This document shows positions 17,275-25,501 of a stretch of 49,208 bases of DNA, in pieces (within the stretch, counting starts at the first letter, position 1; each line of letters starts with the position of its first letter). The position numbers and the translations under genes were made by a program. The DNA is from Rhodospirillaceae bacterium. Its GTDB lineage: Bacteria; Pseudomonadota; Alphaproteobacteria; GCA-2731375. The notes under the pieces were generated by a model. That model searched no databases and was not told where the DNA came from. It was given only the letters and a program-made list of their open reading frames with translations. The DNA lies in contig JABIRL010000010.1 of the NCBI GenBank assembly GCA_018667855.1, positions 1 through 49,208 on the forward strand, written 5' to 3'.

Positions 17275-18620
17275 TCCGTCTCGAGCGGCAGCGTCACATG
17301 GACCCGCAAACCGCCCGTCGGGGCATTGTCCAAGGTGATATCGCCCCCATGCCGGCGCATGACGGCGCGGGCGCTGGATAGGCCCAACCCGGTGCCGCCC
17401 GTCTCCCGGCTGCGGGATGCCTCCAGGCGGAAGAACGGCTGAAAAACCTTCTCGCGCATATCCTCTGCAATGCCGGGGCCATCATCCACGATTTCAACCA
17501 CCGCCTCGCCGTTATCCAGCGATAGGGTCACATCGGCCCGCGCACCATAGCGGATGGCATTGTCCAGCAGGTTGCGAAAAGCGCGACGCAAAGCGATAGG
17601 CCGGCATGGTATTGACAGGTGAGCCGGTCCGTCGAAATTGGCGGTTTGTCCCATGTCGGACAGGGCGCTGCACAGGCTTTGCAGCAGTACGGAAAGGTCG
17701 GTCTCAACCGTTGTTTCCTCCTGGGCATCGTCACGGGCAAACGACAATGTCTCGTCCAGCATGGCCTGCATCTCGTCAATATCGGCGATGGCCTTGTCCT
17801 GTTGCTGCCCATCCTCGATGAATTCCGCGCGTAGGCGCAGGCGGGTCAAAACTGTGCGCAGGTCATGGGAGATGGCGGCCAGCATCATGGTGCGGTCATC
17901 GACAAAGCGGCGCAGGCGTTCCTGCATACGGTTGAAGGCAACGGCCGCGCGCCGCAACTCGCGGGAGCCATGTTCCGGCATGGGCGGGGCGCGTACATCC
18001 ACGCCGAAACGGTCGGCGGCCTGGGCGAAGCGGCGAAACGGCCGGGTCATCCGGTGTGCCGCCCAGACGGCGGCAATCAAGACCAGCACGATGGTTACGA
18101 TCAGCCAGCCCAAGGGTCCCATGCCCCTGCCCCAGGGCGGGCGCCCCCGATGCAGGCCAACCCGCAGCCAGGTGCCATCCTTTAATCCAACAGCGATAAC
18201 CATACGGTGGCCATGATGATGGCGGCCCGCTCGGCCATTCTCCCAAGGCCTGAAAAGACGCACAAAAAGCTGACGCGTTTCCAATGTACCCAGGTGACGC
18301 CGGATGGGATCCGGGAACTCATCCGGGCGCTTCCAATGACCCTCCGCCAGATTTGGGCCCTTGGTGGTCATCTCGACCCGCATCATGGGCCCGCCCAGGG
18401 CCGCCAGAATGCCCTGTCGTTGCGCCTTTGGCGTTGCCTCCAGCAAATTCGCCATGGCCCCGACCTGCTCCGCCATGGCACGCGCGAACAGGCTGACGGT
18501 GCGCTCGCCCCGGTCATATAGATATAGCGCGGCAGCAGTGATAGCCAAGACAAGCAGGCCCGCGACCAGCACCAGGGCAAACCGCCCCGCCATGGTATTG
18601 GGCCATAGGCGGCGGATCAT
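17271..18620 (-). CDS. EnvZ/Cpx-type sensor histidine kinase with His-rich periplasmic loop
   Basis: A 449-residue membrane kinase. It has TM1 at about 12-35, a periplasmic sensor region of 36-168, TM2 at about 169-188, HAMP at about 188-242, a dimerisation/H-box with His252, then N, G1, F and G2 boxes (FRNLLDNAIRYG, DDGPGIAED, FQPFFR, GGTGLGLSSA). The periplasmic domain contains a RHHHGHRM cluster (His134-136 and 138) that may bind metal. The H-box reads HDLRTVLTR, with Val257 where nearly all relatives have Pro. The ATG overlaps the response-regulator stop (ATGA), so the two are coupled. The signal is inferred to be metal or envelope stress, because a Spy/ZraP-like gene diverges from the operon. 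Confidence 0.92.
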   Translation of the reverse strand: MIRRLWPNTMAGRFALVLVAGLLVLAITAAALYLYDRGERTVSLFARAMAEQVGAMANLLEATPKAQRQGILAALGGPMMRVEMTTKGPNLAEGHWKRPDEFPDPIRRHLGTLETRQLFVRLFRPWENGRAGRHHHGHRMVIAVGLKDGTWLRVGLHRGRPPWGRGMGPLGWLIVTIVLVLIAAVWAAHRMTRPFRRFAQAADRFGVDVRAPPMPEHGSRELRRAAVAFNRMQERLRRFVDDRTMMLAAISHDLRTVLTRLRLRAEFIEDGQQQDKAIADIDEMQAMLDETLSFARDDAQEETTVETDLSVLLQSLCSALSDMGQTANFDGPAHLSIPCRPIALRRAFRNLLDNAIRYGARADVTLSLDNGEAVVEIVDDGPGIAEDMREKVFQPFFRLEASRSRETGGTGLGLSSARAVMRRHGGDITLDNAPTGGLRVHVTLPLETD

Positions 18621-19339
18621 GGGCGCCGAACCTCCACCGCGAAGATATAGCCGGCGCCGCGAACGGTTTTGATGATGGCGGGGTTTTTCGGATCGACCTC
18701 GATCTTGCCGCGCAGGCGGCTGATCTGCACATCGATGGCCCGGTCGAACGGCACGGCATCGCGGCCACGGGTCTGGTCCAGAAGCTGTTCCCGGCTCAAC
18801 AGCCTGTTGGGACGATTGGCCAAGGCGCACAGCAGCTCAAACTCGCCCCCGGTCAGATCGACCAGGGAGCCGTCGGGCGACAGCAGTTCACGGGCGGCCA
18901 GACGCAGGCGCCAGCCGGCGAAGGTCAAATCATCTTCGCCGGCTGCCTCCGATGGAATCGGGGCCGCGCCGCTGCGGCGCAGCACGGCGCGCATGCGGGC
19001 CAGCAATTCGCGGGGATTAAACGGTTTCGCCAAATAATCATCGGCACCCATTTCCAGGCCGATGATGCGATCCATCTCTTCGCCGATCGCGGTCAGCATA
19101 ATGACCGGCATGGCGCTGTTTTGAGACCGCAGGCGCCGGCACAGAGACAGGCCGTCCTCTCCAGGCAGCATCAGGTCTAGCACGATCAAATCGAACCGTC
19201 CCGTTTCCAAAAGGCGCCACATTTCCCGGCCATCGGCCGCGCTGTCCACGCGATAGCCATGTTTGCGCAAAAATCGCGCCAACAGATCGCGAATTTCACG
19301 ATCATCGTCGACCACCAAAATGTGCGGCGCTGTCTCCAT
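18617..19339 (-). CDS. OmpR/PhoB-family response regulator
   Basis: A 240-residue DNA-binding regulator. The receiver domain has acidic residues at the N-terminal DDD cluster (11-13), the phospho-acceptor Asp55 (VLDLMLPGEDG) and the conserved Lys in YLAKPF. A winged-helix domain follows (LTGGEFELL, RQ/REQLLDQ, DVQISRLRGKIE, VRGAGYIF), placing it in the OmpR subfamily. It is the first gene of the pair and should be phosphorylated by the adjacent kinase. Likely targets include the divergent Spy-like gene and its own promoter in the 190-bp gap at 19340-19529. Confidence 0.95.
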   Translation of the reverse strand: METAPHILVVDDDREIRDLLARFLRKHGYRVDSAADGREMWRLLETGRFDLIVLDLMLPGEDGLSLCRRLRSQNSAMPVIMLTAIGEEMDRIIGLEMGADDYLAKPFNPRELLARMRAVLRRSGAAPIPSEAAGEDDLTFAGWRLRLAARELLSPDGSLVDLTGGEFELLCALANRPNRLLSREQLLDQTRGRDAVPFDRAIDVQISRLRGKIEVDPKNPAIIKTVRGAGYIFAVEVRRP

Positions 19340-19529
19340 ATCCCCATATTAGGGTAGGGACGGCCCGATCACACGTCGCATACGGAATTTTCTTGTAACA
19401 AAGTGTTGCGGTCGCGCGGGGTGCAACATTGACTTACCAAACACCACTACCGACGCAATGCGCCCGTAACACAGGCCCCCTATCTATCCTTGCGTACGGC
19501 CTTCGTACGATGAACCAAGGAGCACGAAG
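19340..19529. promoter_or_regulatory. Divergent promoter region between the two-component operon and the Spy-like gene, with a CGTACG repeat pair
   Basis: This 190-bp gap must hold promoters for both directions. Two copies of the self-palindromic hexamer CGTACG (19493-19498 and 19504-19509) are separated by five bases and could form a hairpin or a dimeric operator, ending 20 bp before the Spy-like ATG. Related motifs TGTAACAAAG (about 19395) and GTAACACAG (about 19466) are loosely like OmpR-type direct repeats. The ribosome site AAGGAG for the + gene is at 19517-19522. None of these is proven. Confidence 0.45.
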
Positions 19530-20042
19530 ATGAGCAAAAAAGGCATATTGATTTCCTCCGCCATAGGTCTGGTGGCGATCGCCGCCGTCGCAGCCACGAC
19601 ATTCTCCCTGGGCGCCGCGACCTCTGCCTTCGCGGAGACCAAAACCGCGTCGTCCATGTTTGCTGGCCATCACGGTTGGCGCCACGGGGGCAAACGCATC
19701 GCGCATATCTGTTCCCCGGCCCGTAGCCAGAAAATAGAACACGGTATTTCGTTCGTGGAGAACTTCATGAACTTCACCACACCTCAGCAACAGGCCTGGA
19801 ACGGGCTGGCTCAGGCGCTTCGGGCGGGCGATGGTCGGGTGGAGGAGGCTTGTTCGACCCTGAAGGATGGCGAGATGCCCAAGAGCGCCACGGCCAAATT
19901 CGCCATGGTCGAGACGGTCTTGAGCGCCGGTCTGGATATCGTGTTGAAAGTGCGCCCCGCCTTCGACAAGTTTTACGACACCCTGAATACCAAGCAGCAG
20001 AAATCCCTGGATGATCTGCTGTCCCGGCGCCATCACGGCTGA
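19530..20042 (+). CDS. Spy/CpxP/ZraP-like LTxxQ-motif periplasmic protein
   Basis: A 170-residue exported protein with a Sec signal peptide (hydrophobic 6-34, cleavage near AFA). The mature part is predicted helical and has two LTxxQ-like motifs, FTTPQQQAW (about residue 81) and LNTKQQKSL (about 153), the hallmark of Spy/CpxP-type periplasmic chaperones. It is His-rich at both ends (GHHGWRHGG and RRHHG), as in zinc-binding ZraP. The ATG follows AAGGAG by seven bases. It diverges from an OmpR/EnvZ-type system whose sensor also has a His cluster, so a metal- or envelope-stress accessory role is inferred. Confidence 0.8.
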   Translation: MSKKGILISSAIGLVAIAAVAATTFSLGAATSAFAETKTASSMFAGHHGWRHGGKRIAHICSPARSQKIEHGISFVENFMNFTTPQQQAWNGLAQALRAGDGRVEEACSTLKDGEMPKSATAKFAMVETVLSAGLDIVLKVRPAFDKFYDTLNTKQQKSLDDLLSRRHHG

Positions 20043-20047
20043 TGTTA

Positions 20048-20082
20048 GGCGGCGGCGGTCCAAAAAAGGATGCGCCGCCGCC
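20048..20082 (+). terminator. GC-rich stem-loop between the Spy-like gene and the methyltransferase-like gene
   Basis: Ten-base perfect arms GGCGGCGGCG (20048-20057) and CGCCGCCGCC (20073-20082) enclose a 15-base loop that itself contains TCC and GGA around six As. There is no T run after it, so it is not a classical intrinsic terminator. It could be a processing or stabilising hairpin, or a partial terminator separating the two genes. Confidence 0.45.
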
Positions 20083-20106
20083 AATCGGCGTTAGAGGAGA
20101 TTTGCC

Positions 20107-20577
20107 ATGGAAACCACGCGACCGGATAACCCCGGTGTCATCATTCGCCCGCCCAGACTGTTTCTTGGCGCTTTGGGATTGGGCTTAATCCTGGATTATT
20201 TCAAGCCCGCGCCATGGCTGCCCATGCCCGTACAATATCCCGTCGGTCTGGCCCTGATCGCGGCTGGTGTTGCGCTGATGGTGCTGGCCATCGGGCGTTT
20301 CAAGGCGGCCGGCACCAATATCCCCACGCCGCTGCCGGCAGTTGCCCTGGTCGATGATGGGATCTATCGCCACAGCCGTAATCCCATATATCTGGCCATG
20401 ACTGTTATCTTTCTGGGTCTGGCCATTCTGTTAAACAGTTTGTGGCTGCTATTGTTGCTGCCGGCAGTCCTGGCGGTCATGCACTATGGCGTCATAGCCC
20501 GTGAAGAGCGCTACCTGGCGGACAAGTTCTGGGGGCCGTATCTAAGCTACAAATTCCGCGTGCGCCGTTGGTTTTAG
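20107..20577 (+). CDS. Isoprenylcysteine carboxylmethyltransferase-like (PEMT/ICMT fold) membrane protein
   Basis: A 156-residue integral membrane protein with about four helices. The C-terminal motif set GIYRHSRNPIYLAM...REERYLADKFWGPYLSYKFRVRRW is the S-adenosylmethionine-binding region of the ICMT/phospholipid methyltransferase fold. In bacteria the substrate of such short proteins is generally unknown. AGGAG lies eight bases before the ATG. It follows the Spy-like gene after a stem-loop, and its stop overlaps the stop of the convergent SCP2 gene. Confidence 0.82.
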   Translation: METTRPDNPGVIIRPPRLFLGALGLGLILDYFKPAPWLPMPVQYPVGLALIAAGVALMVLAIGRFKAAGTNIPTPLPAVALVDDGIYRHSRNPIYLAMTVIFLGLAILLNSLWLLLLLPAVLAVMHYGVIAREERYLADKFWGPYLSYKFRVRRWF

Positions 20578-20882
20578 CCGCTTAGGACGCCCTGCAGTTT
20601 CATGGCGATGCCCATATCGCCTTCGATCTTCAGCTTGCCGGACATGAAGGCCGTGGTGCCGTCCAATTCGCCCTGCGTCATGGCGATAAAATCATCCATG
20701 CTGATCTTCATGGTGCAATCGGCGTCCTCATCGTCGTTGGAAACCACATTGGGGACCTGCGAGGCATCGAGCAGTAAAATACCGTCTTCGCCAAAATCAA
20801 ACTTTACCGAAGCGCCCAGGCCGCAATCCTCGCCTACCCTTTCGCGCATTCCAGTGGTTATCTGTTCCAAAGACATTGTCAT
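20574..20882 (-). CDS. SCP2 sterol-binding-domain protein
   Basis: A 102-residue single-domain protein of the sterol carrier protein 2 family (GASVKFDFGEDGILLLDAS, DADCTMKISMDDFIAMTQGELDGTTAFMSGKLKIEGDMGIAMKLQ shows the standard beta-sheet and C-terminal hydrophobic helix pattern). Such small proteins bind lipids or acyl-CoA. The ATG at 20882 follows GGGAG; a second ATG at 20876 is equally possible. It is a single gene, convergent with the methyltransferase-like gene. Confidence 0.88.
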   Translation of the reverse strand: MTMSLEQITTGMRERVGEDCGLGASVKFDFGEDGILLLDASQVPNVVSNDDEDADCTMKISMDDFIAMTQGELDGTTAFMSGKLKIEGDMGIAMKLQGVLSG

Positions 20883-20978
20883 CAATCTCCCAAGACTGTG
20901 TGCGTTTGAACATAGTTCAGAACCTTCACATAGCCTTGCCGGGGTGTGAAAGCAATGTCTCAATCTGCGCCCGGTTTC

Positions 20979-21007
20979 TTGACCTCCCCCCGCCCGTTCA
21001 GTAGCCT
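20979..21007 (+). promoter_or_regulatory. Possible sigma-70 promoter for the SDR/biotin carboxylase pair
   Basis: TTGACC (20979-20984) and TAGCCT (21002-21007) are spaced by 17 bases, 49 bp before the first start codon. The -35 is good, the -10 is weak. Confidence 0.3.
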
Positions 21008-21055
21008 CGCAGGCATGAGGTCACGGCAACAGTTGCCCGGCCGACCGTTATCGAA

Positions 21056-21946
21056 ATGAGAGATATCATGCCTTACGGGACCGTGTTCCGCCCTGGACTA
21101 TTCGCTGGAGAAACCATTATCGTGACGGGCGGCGGCAGTGGGATGGGGCGCTGCACGGCCCATGAACTGGCCCATCTGGGCGCAAAAGTGGTGTTGATCG
21201 GTAGGCGGCGAGAAAATCTGCTCCAGGTCCAGGCCGAGATTATCGAGGACGGCGGCAAGGCGGACATCCAGGTCCTTGATATCCGTATTGAGGAGGATGT
21301 CATCGCCGCCGTAGACATGATCATCAGCCGCGACGGCCCGGTCTATGGCCTGGTCAACAATGCCGGCGGGCAGTTCACGGCCGGGTTGGAGGATATCAGC
21401 CAGAAAGGCTGGGAAACGGTGGTCCGCACCAATCTTACGGGCGGGTTTTTGATGAGTCGGGAACTTTACCGCCAATGCATGAAGGAACAGGGCGCGGGCG
21501 TTATCGTCAATATTACCGCCGATGCCTGGATGTCCCTGCCGACCATGGGGCACTCGGGCGCGGCCCGGGCGGGCATGGAAAATTTCACCATGACGGCGGC
21601 GGTGGAATGGGGCCGCCATGGGATCCGGGTCAACAGCGTGGCGCCAGGTTGGATCATCACGTCCGGTTTTGACACCTACGGCAGCGACTGGGGCGATCAT
21701 ATGCGATCATTGGAAAAATATGAGCCCCTGAATCGTTTGGGCCGGGAGGCGGAAGTTTCCGCCGCGATTGTATTTTTGTTGAGCCCGGCGGCGGCCTTTA
21801 TCTCCGGCAGTTGTATCCGGGTCGATGGTGCCGCGCCGAACCTGCAGCATAATTTTCCCTTGCCCGAAGGTCCTGGAAATAAACATTTCGCCGGTTTTCA
21901 TCGCGAGGTCATGCCCAAGGTATTCGACAACTCCGATGACAACTAA
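21056..21946 (+). CDS. PECR-like SDR (trans-2-enoyl-CoA reductase / dienoyl-CoA reductase group)
   Basis: A 296-residue short-chain dehydrogenase. The NADP-binding motif TGGGSGMG is near residue 24 and NNAGG is present. Where classical SDRs have YxxxK, this protein has GHSGAARAG, the form characteristic of peroxisomal trans-2-enoyl-CoA reductase (PECR) and 2,4-dienoyl-CoA reductases. The match continues through GIRVNSVAPGWI and LLSPAAAFISG. A fatty-acyl or branched-acyl CoA reductase role is inferred. The start could be 21056 or the in-frame ATG at 21068. It lies 29 bp upstream of a biotin carboxylase subunit and is probably co-transcribed. Confidence 0.85.
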   Translation: MRDIMPYGTVFRPGLFAGETIIVTGGGSGMGRCTAHELAHLGAKVVLIGRRRENLLQVQAEIIEDGGKADIQVLDIRIEEDVIAAVDMIISRDGPVYGLVNNAGGQFTAGLEDISQKGWETVVRTNLTGGFLMSRELYRQCMKEQGAGVIVNITADAWMSLPTMGHSGAARAGMENFTMTAAVEWGRHGIRVNSVAPGWIITSGFDTYGSDWGDHMRSLEKYEPLNRLGREAEVSAAIVFLLSPAAAFISGSCIRVDGAAPNLQHNFPLPEGPGNKHFAGFHREVMPKVFDNSDDN

Positions 21947-21975
21947 GATCCATCAATTCAAAGGAAACAATAAAC

Positions 21976-23931
21976 ATGGCCTTCACTAGGGTTCTGATCG
22001 CCAATCGGGGCGAGATTGCCTGCCGTATCATGGCCACGGCCCATGCCATGGGCTACGACACCGTCGCGGTTTATTCAGAGGCGGACGCCAATGCCCCCCA
22101 TGTGGGTATGGCGGACCAGGCGGTCTGCATCGGGCCGGCCCCGGTGGCGGAGTCGTATCTGAATGTGGCGGCTATATTGGATGCGGCCGCGCGGACGGGC
22201 GCGGATGCGGTGCATCCCGGCTACGGCTTTCTGGCTGAGAATGCGGCCTTTGCCCAGGCTTGCGGAGATGCCGGGTTGACCTTTATCGGGCCGTCGCCGC
22301 AGGCTATTGAGCTGATGGGCAACAAGCGTCTGGCCAAGTTGCGCATGGCGGATGCGGAGGTTCCCTGCGTGCCGGGATACAGCGGCGCCGCACAGGATGA
22401 CGAGGTGTTGTTGGCGGCGGGTGAAAGCATTGGATTTCCCGTGATGGTCAAGGCCGCATCGGGCGGCGGCGGGCGGGGCATGCGTCTTGTGGAAGCCGCG
22501 GAGGACCTGGCCGCGGCGATTTCCTCTGCCCGCTCGGAAGCTGAAAACGCTTTTGGCTCCGGCGAGCTAATTCTCGAAAAGGCGGTGGTTGAGCCGCGCC
22601 ATGTGGAAATCCAGGTTTTTGCCGATGCTCACGGCAATTGCCTACACCTGGGAGAGCGGGATTGCTCAATTCAGCGACGCCATCAAAAAGTGGTGGAGGA
22701 GGCACCGTCCCCTGCCGTCGATGCTGCCTTGCGGGCGAAGATGGGCGGCGCGGCGGTGGCGGCGGCCCAGGCCATCGATTACGTGGGCGCGGGTACCGTG
22801 GAATTTCTGTTGGGCGCTGACGGCGCGTTCTACTTCCTGGAAATGAATACACGCCTGCAGGTCGAGCATCCGGTGACCGAGATGATTACCGGTTTGGATC
22901 TGGTTGCCTGGCAGCTGGATGTCGCCGCCGGAGAGCCGCTGCCTTTGACCCAGGATGAGGTCAGGTTCGACGGCCATGCCATCGAAGTGCGGCTTTATGC
23001 CGAAGACCCCTATGCGGATTTCCTGCCGCAGACCGGAACCGTCGTGGCCTGGCGCCCCTCTCCTGATGTGCGCGTGGATACCGGCATTGACCAGGGTCAG
23101 GAAATCTCCCCGTTCTATGACCCCATGGTGGCGAAAGTCATTGCCCATGGCCGCAACCGTGAAGAGGCCCGCCGCCGGTTGCTGCGCGGCCTGGAGGGGA
23201 CAACTCTGTTGGGTCTGCCCAACAATCGTGGTTTCTTGCTGGATATTCTGCGCCACGAAGGCTTTGCCGACGGCTCCGCGACCACGGCCTTTATTCCCGA
23301 TCACTTTCCAAATCCGCAACGGCCGCGGCCCGACGTAGCGACACGTGCCCTGGCCGCCGTCCTTTTGTATCGCCATAGTGCCCAGGCGCGGGATGGTTGG
23401 CGGTCCGCATCGCCCTTCGCGGTTGCGATTGATCTGCGATTTGGCGAGGAGGAATGTCTGTGCCGGGTAATGCCGGCTGCCAATGGCTATCGTGTCGTGC
23501 TGGCGGAGGAAGAGGCCGTCGAGCTGGAATTGCTCGCCATCGGTGATGGCCGCCTGCGGTATCGATGCGGCGGTGTCGTGCAAGGGGCCGATTATGCTTT
23601 TGACTGCGGTGATCTGCATTTGGATCTGGGCGCAAGCAGCCATCACTTCCTGGAATTCACGCCGGAGCTGGCCGCCGCCAAGGAGCGGGATAGCGATGGC
23701 CGGCTGGCGGCACCCATGGCCGGGCGTATAGTCGCCGTCCGGGCCCAGGCCGGCGAAACCGTGAGCAAGGGGCAGGTTCTGGTCATCCTGGAAGCCATGA
23801 AAATGGAGCATGAAATCAAAGCACCGGCCGATGGCGTGATCGAGGCGATCCCGGTGGCCGAGGGCGATCAGGTCGAGCCAAGGCAAATGCTGGCCGTGGT
23901 CGCCGCCGCTGAAGTCGACGCCGCCGAATAA
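21976..23931 (+). CDS. Acyl-CoA carboxylase alpha subunit (biotin carboxylase + BCCP), MccA/AtuF-like
   Basis: A 651-residue biotin-dependent carboxylase subunit. The N-terminal biotin carboxylase/ATP-grasp domain covers residues 1-450 (VLIANRGEIACRI, HPGYGFLAEN, KAASGGGGRGMR, FLEMNTRLQVEHPVTE). A linker and a C-terminal biotinyl domain follow, with Lys609 in EAMKMEHE as the biotin site. Size and layout match alpha subunits of methylcrotonyl-, geranyl- or propionyl-CoA carboxylases. No carboxyltransferase (beta) gene is adjacent, so the acyl-CoA substrate cannot be named. It follows the PECR-like SDR closely and is convergent with the EmrB-like exporter. Confidence 0.93.
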   Translation: MAFTRVLIANRGEIACRIMATAHAMGYDTVAVYSEADANAPHVGMADQAVCIGPAPVAESYLNVAAILDAAARTGADAVHPGYGFLAENAAFAQACGDAGLTFIGPSPQAIELMGNKRLAKLRMADAEVPCVPGYSGAAQDDEVLLAAGESIGFPVMVKAASGGGGRGMRLVEAAEDLAAAISSARSEAENAFGSGELILEKAVVEPRHVEIQVFADAHGNCLHLGERDCSIQRRHQKVVEEAPSPAVDAALRAKMGGAAVAAAQAIDYVGAGTVEFLLGADGAFYFLEMNTRLQVEHPVTEMITGLDLVAWQLDVAAGEPLPLTQDEVRFDGHAIEVRLYAEDPYADFLPQTGTVVAWRPSPDVRVDTGIDQGQEISPFYDPMVAKVIAHGRNREEARRRLLRGLEGTTLLGLPNNRGFLLDILRHEGFADGSATTAFIPDHFPNPQRPRPDVATRALAAVLLYRHSAQARDGWRSASPFAVAIDLRFGEEECLCRVMPAANGYRVVLAEEEAVELELLAIGDGRLRYRCGGVVQGADYAFDCGDLHLDLGASSHHFLEFTPELAAAKERDSDGRLAAPMAGRIVAVRAQAGETVSKGQVLVILEAMKMEHEIKAPADGVIEAIPVAEGDQVEPRQMLAVVAAAEVDAAE

Positions 23932-23942
23932 GTGGCGCGTAT

Positions 23943-25442
23943 CTACCCTTGATTGCGTGGCGGACGGACCGCCAGGATCAATGGCATGGCCACAACCGCC
24001 GTCAGGGCGAAAAACATGAAGGCGTTGAGATAGCCGATCATCTGTGCCTGGCGGCCGATTTCCCTAACGATCGGCATGGCCTGTTGGGCGCTTGGTATTG
24101 CCGTTTCCATGTTCCACAGCGCCGGACGTCCGGGCTGCAGGCGCTCGGCAATCTCGGCAAAGGAAATTTTCGAGGTGCGCAGCGCCAGCGCCACCGATAG
24201 GGAAATATGCACGGAACTGCCGAACAGCCGCAGCAGATGAAATATTGAGGTCACCAGCGGGAACTGGGCCGGTGTCACAGCGCCCAAGGTAATCACCGTC
24301 AACGGCACCCAGACGAAGCCGATGCCCAGGCCGGAAATGAAACCGGTCCAGGCAAGCTGGAAATACGTCACATTTATGTCGAACAGGGCCATTTCCCAGC
24401 CGGCCCAGATTTGCCCGCCGAAACCCAGAGCCAGCCAAATGCGGGGATCGAACCGCGAACCCCAAAGCAGAAAGACAAATCCCAGCGTCATGCCCAGGCC
24501 CCGAATGGCCAACAGCACACCGATCATCTCTTCGGGATAACCACGCAGGTTCTGCAACAGGTTGGGCAGCAGTACCAGCGGCGAATAGCTCAACATACCG
24601 AACGCGGCGACCAGCAGCAGCCCGACAACAAGGTCCCGGTTGGCCAGAATCCGCAAATCAATATAGGGCTGGCGCCAGGTCAGACTATGCACCACGAACA
24701 GATACAGACAGATGACGCCGGCCAGGCATTCCAGGGCGATTTCAACCGAGTCGAACCAGTCGTTGCGTTCGCCCCGATCAACCATCAACTGGAAGCAGGC
24801 GATGGCGACGGAGAAGAAGATAAAGCCGCGTAAATCCAGGCGGCGCATGGCCTGCGGCCGATCCTTGGGGATCACCATGATGACCCCAAGACAGGCCATG
24901 GCCGCGAACGGCAGACAGAAATAGAACACGGAACGCCAGCCATAGTCCTCTGTCAGAATGCCGCCCAGCCAGGGTGCGATGATGGGACCTATGGTTACGC
25001 CGATGCCAAAGATCGAGGTTACCATGCCGTGCTGGCTGCGCGGGTAAGCGGCCATGACCAACGCCATGGACAACGGCATGACCGGCGCCCCAAATAACCC
25101 CTGCATCGCGCGCAACAGCACCAAGGTTTCAAGGTTCGGCGCCATGGCGCACAACAAAGTGGAGATGGAAAACCCAATCGTTCCCCAAACGATCAAACGG
25201 CGGGAGCCGAAGCGGTCGGTTAACCAGCCCGTGGCCGGTAGTCCGACCGCATTGGCAACCAGATAGGCTGTCACCACCCAGGCAACTTGGTCCCTGGTCG
25301 CCGACAGGGACCCCTGAATTTGAGGCAGCGAGACATTGGCGATGGTGACGGTCATGGCAAGCAGGAAGATCACCAGCACGCACGCCGCCAGCAGGGCCGT
25401 CCGACCGCTGGTATCAGTATTCGCCTCTTGCGCGACCGCCAT
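23943..25442 (-). CDS. EmrB/QacA-type (DHA2) MFS drug-proton antiporter
   Basis: A 499-residue membrane protein with about 14 helices, typical of the DHA2 family. Motifs include VTIANVSLPQIQGSL (helix 1), GWLTDRFGSRRL (loop 2-3 motif A) and GVTIGPIIAPWLGGILTE (helix 5 motif C, antiporter signature). It exports hydrophobic compounds. No EmrA-like membrane fusion partner is adjacent. It lies downstream of the phosphoesterase on the same strand with a 59-bp gap and is convergent with the carboxylase gene. Confidence 0.9.
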   Translation of the reverse strand: MAVAQEANTDTSGRTALLAACVLVIFLLAMTVTIANVSLPQIQGSLSATRDQVAWVVTAYLVANAVGLPATGWLTDRFGSRRLIVWGTIGFSISTLLCAMAPNLETLVLLRAMQGLFGAPVMPLSMALVMAAYPRSQHGMVTSIFGIGVTIGPIIAPWLGGILTEDYGWRSVFYFCLPFAAMACLGVIMVIPKDRPQAMRRLDLRGFIFFSVAIACFQLMVDRGERNDWFDSVEIALECLAGVICLYLFVVHSLTWRQPYIDLRILANRDLVVGLLLVAAFGMLSYSPLVLLPNLLQNLRGYPEEMIGVLLAIRGLGMTLGFVFLLWGSRFDPRIWLALGFGGQIWAGWEMALFDINVTYFQLAWTGFISGLGIGFVWVPLTVITLGAVTPAQFPLVTSIFHLLRLFGSSVHISLSVALALRTSKISFAEIAERLQPGRPALWNMETAIPSAQQAMPIVREIGRQAQMIGYLNAFMFFALTAVVAMPLILAVRPPRNQG

Positions 25443-25501
25443 ACGCTCTCGTCACTATTTCCATCAGCAACAGTCTCAAGCGTACCACGTTCTAATGTCA
25501 G

